This document shows positions 58,605 to 64,000 of a stretch of DNA of 64,000 nt, in pieces (within the stretch, counting starts at the first letter, position 1; every line of letters starts with the position of its first letter). The stretch is taken from contig OZ220717.1 in assembly GCA_965116625.1 (NCBI GenBank), positions 620,001 through 684,000 on the forward strand, read 5' to 3'. Source of the DNA: VXNE01 sp965116625. GTDB taxonomy: Bacteria > Pseudomonadota > Gammaproteobacteria > Pseudomonadales > Azotimanducaceae. A program made the translations under genes and the position numbers. The notes beneath the pieces were generated by a model. The model searched no databases, had not been told where the DNA came from, and saw only the letters and a program-made list of their open reading frames with translations.

Positions 58605-59687
58605 ATGCCGCGCGCCTACAATTTCTCCCCCGGTCCGGCGACCCTTCCCGAACCCGTGCTCGAGCACGCCCGCGCAGAGATGCTCGACTACCGGGGCCGC
58701 GGCTTGTCGGTCATGGAAATGAGCCACCGCAGCACCGAGTTTGTCGAGATTGCCCAGCGCGCAGAGGCGGACTTTCGCGAACTGCTGGATGTCAGCGACG
58801 ACTACGCGGTGCTGTTCCTGCAAGGGGGTGCCACCCTGCAGTTCGCGATGGTGCCCATCAACCTGGCGGATGAAACCTCCGTGGTCGACTACGTGCACAC
58901 CGGCCTGTGGGGGACCAAGGCCATTGCCGAGGCGCGCAAGTTGTGCCGGGTGAACGTGGCCGCATCCTCCGAAGAGGACAACTTCAACCATGTGCCGCCA
59001 CCCGAGACCTGGCGACTGAGCTCCGGCTCGGCGTATGTGCACATCACGGGCAACGAGACCATCGGCGGGGTCGAGTTTCACGAGTATCCGGATACGGGCG
59101 ACACGCCGCTGGCTGCCGACCTGTCGTCGACATTGCTGTCGAGGCCGATCACCGTCGACAGGTTTGGCCTCATCTATGCAAGCGCCCAGAAAAACCTGGG
59201 TCCTTCGGGGATCACCGTCGTGGTCGTGCGCAGGGACCTCATCGGACGGGCGCGCCCGAACACGCCCAGCATGCTCGACTACGGTGCCCACGCGGCGGCC
59301 GATTCCATGCTGAACACCCCTTCCACCTACGCCTGGTACCTGACGGGGCTCGTCCTGCAATGGCTGAAGGAGCAGGGCGGGCTTCACGCCATCGCCGAAG
59401 TCAACGCGCGTAAGGCGCGCAAGCTCTATGCCGCCCTGGACGGAAGCAATTTCTACCGGTGCCCCGTGGCGGAGCGGAACCGGTCCTGGATGAACGTGGC
59501 TTTCACGCTTGCCGACGAGGCGCTGGACGGGGCGTTTCTGCGCGCCGCAGAAGCGCGCGGGTTGCTGAACCTCAAGGGGCACCGTAGCGTTGGGGGCATG
59601 CGGGCGAGCATCTACAATGCGATGCCTGAAGAGGGCGTGGATGCATTGATAGACTTCATGGCCGCGTTTGAGGCGGACAAGGGATGA
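58605..59687 (+). CDS. serC: phosphoserine aminotransferase
   Basis: A 360-aa class V PLP enzyme converting 3-phosphohydroxypyruvate and glutamate to phosphoserine; it also serves B6 synthesis. It starts RAYNFSPGPATLPEPVLE; the PLP Lys lies in SAQKNLGPSGIT near 198. No clear Shine-Dalgarno precedes the ATG, which follows directly on the repeat unit. ATGA overlap with pheA. Confidence 0.97.
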   Translation: MPRAYNFSPGPATLPEPVLEHARAEMLDYRGRGLSVMEMSHRSTEFVEIAQRAEADFRELLDVSDDYAVLFLQGGATLQFAMVPINLADETSVVDYVHTGLWGTKAIAEARKLCRVNVAASSEEDNFNHVPPPETWRLSSGSAYVHITGNETIGGVEFHEYPDTGDTPLAADLSSTLLSRPITVDRFGLIYASAQKNLGPSGITVVVVRRDLIGRARPNTPSMLDYGAHAAADSMLNTPSTYAWYLTGLVLQWLKEQGGLHAIAEVNARKARKLYAALDGSNFYRCPVAERNRSWMNVAFTLADEALDGAFLRAAEARGLLNLKGHRSVGGMRASIYNAMPEEGVDALIDFMAAFEADKG

Positions 59688-60778
59688 GCGAAGACACCGG
59701 AGACAAGCTGGACGCCGTACGGGCGCAGATCGACGCGATCGACCGCGAGATCGTGCGGCTTCTGAACGAACGGGCCGCCGGCGCGAAACAGGTGGCCAAG
59801 ATCAAGGCCACGGGGAACGCCGACCAGGCAACCGTGTTCTATCGGCCGGATCGGGAAGCCCAGATTCTGAAACGGGTGCTGGCAGAGAATCCGGGGCCGC
59901 TTTCCGACCGTGACCTCTGGCGCCTGTTCCGGGAGATCATGTCCTGCTGCCTGTCCCTCGAGCAGCCGCTTACCGTCGCGTACCTCGGACCTCCCGGCAC
60001 CTATACCGAGGCGGCGGCGGTGAAACACTTCGGGCACTTCGCGCGCAATCGGGCCCAGAACTCCATCGACGACGTCTTTCGGGAGGTCGAGTCCGGCGCC
60101 GCGCATTGCGGCGTCGTTCCCGTCGAGAACAGCACCGAAGGCATGGTCAACCATACCCTCGACTGCTTCATGGCGTCCCGCCTCAAGATCTGCGGCGAAG
60201 TCGAACTGTCGATAAACCACGCGTTCATGTCGCTCGAGAAGGAAGACGCCATCACCGCGGTCTATTCCCACGAGCAGTCGCTCGCGCAATGCCGGCGCTG
60301 GCTCGACCGGCACTATCCGAATATCGCCCGCACGCCCATGGTCAGCAACGCCGAGGCGGCGCGGGTCGCTGCCCGGACCGACGGAGCAGCCGCGATCGCC
60401 GGCGAGATGGCCGCGGACCGTTACGGACTGCGCGTCCTTGCCGCGAACATCGAGGACGAAACGGACAACAAGACGCGTTTCCTCGTGATCGGCAATCAGA
60501 ACGTCGGTCCGAGCGGCAAGGACAAGACCTCTCTCCTCGTGTCCACCCGCAACGAGTCGGGAGCGCTGCACCGCGTGCTGGAGCCGTTCCGCCGTCACGA
60601 TGTCAACCTGACGCGTATCGAGACCCGCCCATCCCGCGTGAGCAACTGGAGTTACATCTTCTTCATCGACTTCGACGGCCACGAAGAGACCGAGGAGATC
60701 GCCACATTGCTGGACGAAGTGCGCACGGTGGCTACGGAAGTCCGTTCGCTGGGCTCCTATCCCCAGGCCGTCTTCTAG
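59684..60778 (+). CDS. pheA: bifunctional chorismate mutase / prephenate dehydratase
   Basis: A 364-aa enzyme for phenylalanine synthesis. The AroQ chorismate mutase domain (about 8-90) has IDAIDREIVRLLNERA. The prephenate dehydratase domain starts TVAYLGPPGTYTEAAAVKHF near 96, and the ACT regulatory domain has STRNESGALHRVLEPF and IETRPSRVSNWSY, the phenylalanine-binding region. Its TAG stop is shared with the start of Y copy 6. Confidence 0.97.
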   Translation: MSEDTGDKLDAVRAQIDAIDREIVRLLNERAAGAKQVAKIKATGNADQATVFYRPDREAQILKRVLAENPGPLSDRDLWRLFREIMSCCLSLEQPLTVAYLGPPGTYTEAAAVKHFGHFARNRAQNSIDDVFREVESGAAHCGVVPVENSTEGMVNHTLDCFMASRLKICGEVELSINHAFMSLEKEDAITAVYSHEQSLAQCRRWLDRHYPNIARTPMVSNAEAARVAARTDGAAAIAGEMAADRYGLRVLAANIEDETDNKTRFLVIGNQNVGPSGKDKTSLLVSTRNESGALHRVLEPFRRHDVNLTRIETRPSRVSNWSYIFFIDFDGHEETEEIATLLDEVRTVATEVRSLGSYPQAVF

Positions 60779-60838
60779 TGCCATGAAATCCGCCAGCCCT
60801 TCGGGCGTGCCGTCTTTCACCCCCGCCCAAGCCCACCT
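60776..60838 (+). repeat. dispersed repeat, module Y copy 6, starting at the pheA stop
   Basis: TAGTGCCATGAAATCCGCC, stem GCCC-TTC-GGGC, then GTGCCGTCTTTCACCCCCGC and CCAAGCCCACCT. The TAG is the pheA stop and lies in CTAG. Nearly identical to copy 5. Confidence 0.85.
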
Positions 60839-60843
60839 ACTGT

Positions 60844-60894
60844 CCTGCGCTTTGATCGGCACTGGCGTGCCGTTCTACAGCGCAGTCCCCTAGC
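60844..60894 (+). repeat. repeat module Z copy 2
   Basis: The same two-step hairpin as copy 1 (TGCGC/GCGCA outside, CGGCAC/GTGCCG inside, loop TGGC) and ending at CTAG (60890-60893), 7 bp before hisC. The whole Y6-Z2 unit is thus bounded by CTAG at both ends. Confidence 0.8.
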
Positions 60895-60900
60895 CTCTCG

Positions 60901-61989
60901 ATGCGGCTCGACAATATCAACGAGCGCATCGCGGGACTGACGGCGTACCAGCCCGGCAAGCCCATCGAGGAAGTAACGCGCGAACTCGGGCTCCCCCGAG
61001 CCATCAAGCTCGCCAGCAACGAGAACCCCCGCGGGCCGGGCCCCGGCGTGCGCGACGCGATCGAACGCGCCGCCCGGTATCTCTCGCGTTACCCCGACGG
61101 CGGCGGCTACCGTCTCAAGCGGGCATTGTCCGAACGGCTGGGCGTGGGCACGGACCAGATCACCCTGGGCAACGGCTCGAACGATGTCCTGGAACTCGCC
61201 GCCCGCGTCGCCATCTCACCCGGAACCCAGGGCGTCTTCGACGCGCACTGCTTCGTCGTCTATCCGTCTGCCGTGGCCGGGGCGCACGGCGTGCCGGTCG
61301 CCGTGCCGTCGCGGAACTGGGGCCACGACCTGGACGCGATGCGCGACCGCGTCACGGCGTCCACGCGAATCGTCTTCATCGCCAACCCCAACAATCCCAC
61401 CGGCACCTGGATTGACCGCGAGTCGCTGGTCGGCTTCCTCGAAACGTTGCCGCGAACGGTCTGGGTGGTGCTCGACGAAGCGTACTGCGAGTACATCACC
61501 CGAAGCGACTATCCCGACGGCGTGAAGCTGCAGGCTTCGTTTCCCAACCTCATCGTCACGCGCACGTTCTCGAAGATCCACGGTCTCGCGGGCCTGAGGA
61601 TCGGCTACAGCGTATCGACGCCGGTGTTCGCCGACCTGATGAACCGCATCCGTCAACCATTCAATGCCTCGAGCGTGGCACTGGCCGCAGCCGAAGCCGC
61701 GCTCGATGACGATGAATTCATCGCCTCGAGCAGGGCGATCAACGATGCCGGCATGCAGCAGATCACCGCGGGACTCGACGACCTGGGCATCGAGCACATC
61801 CCGTCCATCGGAAACTTCGTGTCAATGGACTGTGGCCGGGATGCCGCACCCATATACACCGCGCTGCTCAAGCGGGGCGTCATCGTCCGTCCCGTGGCGA
61901 ACTACGACATGCCGCGCCACCTGCGCGTCTCCATTGGCCTGGCGGAAGAAAACGCATCCTTCCTCGCCGCTCTGCGCGAGGCGATATGA
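60901..61989 (+). CDS. hisC: histidinol-phosphate aminotransferase
   Basis: A 362-aa class I/II PLP aminotransferase. It opens INERIAGLTAYQPGKPIEEV; IKLASNENPRGPGPGV and VLDEAYCEYI follow, and the PLP Lys is in TRTFSKIHGLAGLRIGY. In this cluster HisC2-type enzymes often also transaminate aromatic 2-oxo acids; substrate split is inferred. No clear ribosome-binding site before the ATG. ATGA overlap with tyrA. Confidence 0.92.
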   Translation: MRLDNINERIAGLTAYQPGKPIEEVTRELGLPRAIKLASNENPRGPGPGVRDAIERAARYLSRYPDGGGYRLKRALSERLGVGTDQITLGNGSNDVLELAARVAISPGTQGVFDAHCFVVYPSAVAGAHGVPVAVPSRNWGHDLDAMRDRVTASTRIVFIANPNNPTGTWIDRESLVGFLETLPRTVWVVLDEAYCEYITRSDYPDGVKLQASFPNLIVTRTFSKIHGLAGLRIGYSVSTPVFADLMNRIRQPFNASSVALAAAEAALDDDEFIASSRAINDAGMQQITAGLDDLGIEHIPSIGNFVSMDCGRDAAPIYTALLKRGVIVRPVANYDMPRHLRVSIGLAEENASFLAALREAI

Positions 61990-62798
61990 ATGTACTGCTC
62001 CTGGTGGGAACGGGCCTGATCGGAGGCTCCTTCGCGCTGGCCGCCCGCGCCCACGGCCTTTTCGATCGTGTCATCGGCATCGACTCGAACCCGGACGCGC
62101 TCTCGACGGCATGTTCCCTCGGCATCGTCGAGAGACCCGAAACGCCGTTCGAGCCGACTGGCGTCTGCATCGCCACTCCCGTCAGCCAGATTGCGGAACA
62201 GGTCGCTGCCGCGGCCACGCGCTATCCGGGCGTGCCCATCTTCGATGTCGGCAGCGTCAAGACGACGGTCGTCGACAGCCTTCGCAAGGAAGGCGCGGTG
62301 CCCCCCGGTTTCGTCCCATGCCATCCAATCGCCGGTTCCGAGAAAGTGGGCGCCCGGGCCGCCCGTGCCGACCTCTTCCAGGGACGTTCCGTGATCATCA
62401 CGCCCGTCGAAGAAACCGATCCCGAAACCGAAGCGACGGTCGGGTCCTGGTGGCGGGAGATCGGTGCGACAGTGACCACGCACGCCCCCCGCACACATGA
62501 TCGAATCATCGCCGCGACGAGCCACCTGCCACATCTCGTTGCCTTCGCCCTGATGGAGGTTCTCGAAAGCCTCGACGAAAAGACCATAAGGGCCTACATC
62601 GGTGACGGGTTCCGCGATCTGAGCCGCGTTGCCGCTTCCGACCCGACCGTCTGGAGCGACATACTGCTGGCGAACCGCGACGCGACGCTGGGACTCGCCA
62701 AACAACTCGGTACGCGTCTCGTCATCGACGATAACAAGGCGGCGCTGCGACGGCGTCTAGCGAAAGTCCGCGACCTGCGCGCAAGCCTCGATGACTAG
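61986..62798 (+). CDS. tyrA: prephenate dehydrogenase
   Basis: A 270-aa NAD-dependent enzyme of tyrosine synthesis. The Rossmann start is VLLLVGTGLIGGSFALAARA, with the catalytic His in CHPIAGSEKVGARAA and the block LFQGRSVIITP. Mono-functional, not fused to AroA as in Pseudomonas. It overlaps cmk by 8 bp. Confidence 0.93.
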   Translation: MNVLLLVGTGLIGGSFALAARAHGLFDRVIGIDSNPDALSTACSLGIVERPETPFEPTGVCIATPVSQIAEQVAAAATRYPGVPIFDVGSVKTTVVDSLRKEGAVPPGFVPCHPIAGSEKVGARAARADLFQGRSVIITPVEETDPETEATVGSWWREIGATVTTHAPRTHDRIIAATSHLPHLVAFALMEVLESLDEKTIRAYIGDGFRDLSRVAASDPTVWSDILLANRDATLGLAKQLGTRLVIDDNKAALRRRLAKVRDLRASLDD

Positions 62799-63480
62799 CC
62801 CTCCCGTCATCGCTATCGACGGCCCGAGCAGCTCCGGCAAGGGAACCGTGGCTACCCGCGTCGCCGAACGGCTGGGCTGGCACCTGTTGGATAGCGGCGC
62901 GCTCTATCGGGGGGTCGCATGGGCGGCCGCCCAGCGGAGAATCGACCTCGACGACGCGTCCACCCTGGAAGCCATGACGCGGCAGCTCGTCTTCGAGATC
63001 AGGCCCGGCAACATCCACATCGATGGCATCGACGTGACGCAGGCGATCCGCGAAGAGCCGATCAGCGTCGGCTCCTCTCGCGTCGCCCGCCTGAAACCGG
63101 TGCGCGACGCGCTCAGAATCGTACAGGTCGGCATGCGGCGTCCCCCCGGACTGGTGGCGGATGGACGCGACATGGGCACCAAGGTATTCCCCGCCGCCGA
63201 GCTCAAGGTTTTTCTCGACGCGAGCGTCGAAGAGCGCGCGCGCCGTCGTCATAAGCAGTTGATAGATAAGGGGTCGAGTGTTAGTCTGTGCGACCTTTTC
63301 GCGAGCCTCCGGGCACGCGACGAGCGCGACCGGTCACGCTCCGTTTCTCCATTGCGAGCAGCCGAAGACGCAGTGATGATCGACACCACCGAGATGTCGA
63401 TTTCGGCTGTGGTGGAGAAGGTGCTTGGCCACGCTGCAGAGCGCTCGCTCACAGGCAGCGGGACGCGGCGAGGGGAGTGA
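62791..63480 (+). CDS. cmk: cytidylate kinase
   Basis: A 229-aa kinase phosphorylating CMP/dCMP. The P-loop is AIDGPSSSGKGTVATRVAE at residues 8-26, followed by LLDSGALYRGVAWAA and VADGRDMGTKVFPAAELKVF. It directly precedes rpsA, the conserved order. Confidence 0.95.
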   Translation: MTSPPVIAIDGPSSSGKGTVATRVAERLGWHLLDSGALYRGVAWAAAQRRIDLDDASTLEAMTRQLVFEIRPGNIHIDGIDVTQAIREEPISVGSSRVARLKPVRDALRIVQVGMRRPPGLVADGRDMGTKVFPAAELKVFLDASVEERARRRHKQLIDKGSSVSLCDLFASLRARDERDRSRSVSPLRAAEDAVMIDTTEMSISAVVEKVLGHAAERSLTGSGTRRGE

Positions 63481-63562
63481 CGGTTCGAGGGGCGGGCACG
63501 GTTGTCCGTCACCCGGCACCAGCAAAGGAACAGAAGACAAGGAACAAATCGAAGAGAAGCGC

Positions 63563-64000
63563 ATGGCAGAAAGTTTTTCCGAGCTATTCGAAGAGAGCAT
63601 GAACACCGTCGAGATGGAGCCCGGCTCCATCGTGACCGGTACGGTGGTAGACATCGACAGCGAAGTGGTGGTGGTTCATGCGGGACTGAAGTCGGAAGGC
63701 GTCATTCCACGCAGCCAATTCGTCACCGAGAGCGGCGAGTTCGAGATCGAGATTGGCGACCAGGTCAAGGTCGCGATGGAAATCGTGGACGATGGATGGG
63801 GCGCGACCCGCCTTTCCCGAGAGAAGGCCCGGCGGGCGGAATGCTGGGAAATGCTCGAGGATGCGTTCGAGAACGGAAAGGCGATCAAGGGCCTGCTGAA
63901 CGGCCGGGTCAAGGGCGGTTTCACCGTCGACATCAACGATATCCGTGCGTTCCTGCCCGGTTCGCTGGTAGATATTCGCCCCTTGCGCGAGACCACGCAT
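63563..64000 (+). CDS. rpsA: 30S ribosomal protein S1, N-terminal fragment
   Basis: The first 146 codons, running off the right edge. MAESFSELFEESMNTVEMEPGS leads into the first S1 domain (SIVTGTVVDIDSEVVVVHAG) and part of the second. S1 is the mRNA-binding protein of the 30S subunit. 82 bp after cmk; that gap shows no repeat module. Autogenous control is known in E. coli but is not assessed here. Confidence 0.95.
   Translation, partial: MAESFSELFEESMNTVEMEPGSIVTGTVVDIDSEVVVVHAGLKSEGVIPRSQFVTESGEFEIEIGDQVKVAMEIVDDGWGATRLSREKARRAECWEMLEDAFENGKAIKGLLNGRVKGGFTVDINDIRAFLPGSLVDIRPLRETTH

Noticed and set aside
60776..60893. Classic IS5-type miniature element with terminal inverted repeats
   Set aside because: CTAG occurs at both ends but the adjacent ends are not complementary; kept only as one explanation.

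Overview
The window is GC-rich, almost fully coding bacterial chromosome. Its housekeeping blocks are arranged as in Gammaproteobacteria, closest to the Pseudomonas-type order as I remember it: glmM-folP-ftsH-rlmE-greA-carB-carA; gmk-yicC/rph-pyrE; argB-algC-coaBC/radC-rpmB-rpmG-mutM; yciB/yciO-trpS-scpA-scpB-rluB; ubiG-mtaD...gyrA-serC-pheA-hisC-tyrA-cmk-rpsA. The catabolic cargo (phytanoyl-CoA dioxygenase family, CaiB/BaiF CoA-transferase, oxalyl/2-hydroxyacyl-CoA lyase, F420-type LLM oxidoreductase, DUF3604) suggests an uncultivated marine or host-associated gammaproteobacterium. That habitat guess is inference. No tRNA, rRNA, CRISPR array or transposase gene was seen.

Layout. 1-8.7 kb: a minus-strand block of cell-wall, folate, proteolysis, rRNA-methylation and carbamoyl-phosphate genes. 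carA has a leader peptide plus intrinsic-terminator arrangement that looks like an attenuator. 8.7-10 kb: a RES/Xre-type toxin-antitoxin pair between carA and gmk. 10-18.7 kb: nucleotide, arginine, CoA, RadC, ribosomal protein and DNA repair genes. 18.7-25.1 kb: an accessory metabolic cluster with a 2-hydroxyacyl-CoA/oxalyl-CoA lyase and SMP-30 lactonase on the minus strand, diverging from an NDP-forming acyl-CoA synthetase and a TauD dioxygenase on the plus strand. The 436-bp divergent intergenic there is largely filled by an inverted and direct repeat cluster. 25.2-38.3 kb: mnmC, an acyl desaturase, argS with a membrane-anchored cold-shock protein, and tightly overlapping operons (ppi-pdxJ-SH3-yciB, trpS-scpAB-rluB). 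38.3-39.6 kb: ubiG-mtaD.

39.7-55.7 kb is an accessory region lying between mtaD and gyrA, genes that are close neighbours in Pseudomonas-type genomes. It holds an amidohydrolase, three phytanoyl-CoA dioxygenase paralogues surrounding a lysine-catabolism operon (lysine 6-dehydrogenase-like plus ALDH7) with a divergent Lrp/AsnC regulator, a DUF3604 protein, a Gfo/Idh/MocA oxidoreductase, a double-domain CoA transferase, an orphan HTH gene, an XRE/nucleotidyltransferase pair and an LLM oxidoreductase. 55.8-64 kb: gyrA and the aromatic amino acid and serine cluster, running into rpsA at the window edge.

The most interesting unexplained structure is a dispersed intergenic repeat family (modules called Y, X and Z here). 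Six Y copies of about 55 bp occur in three places: greA/rlmE, the 21.7-22.06 kb cluster, and directly after gyrA and pheA. The Y core keeps an inverted repeat while the bases change. In the gyrA and pheA copies a Y+Z composite begins at the TAG stop codon of the gene and ends at a CTAG.
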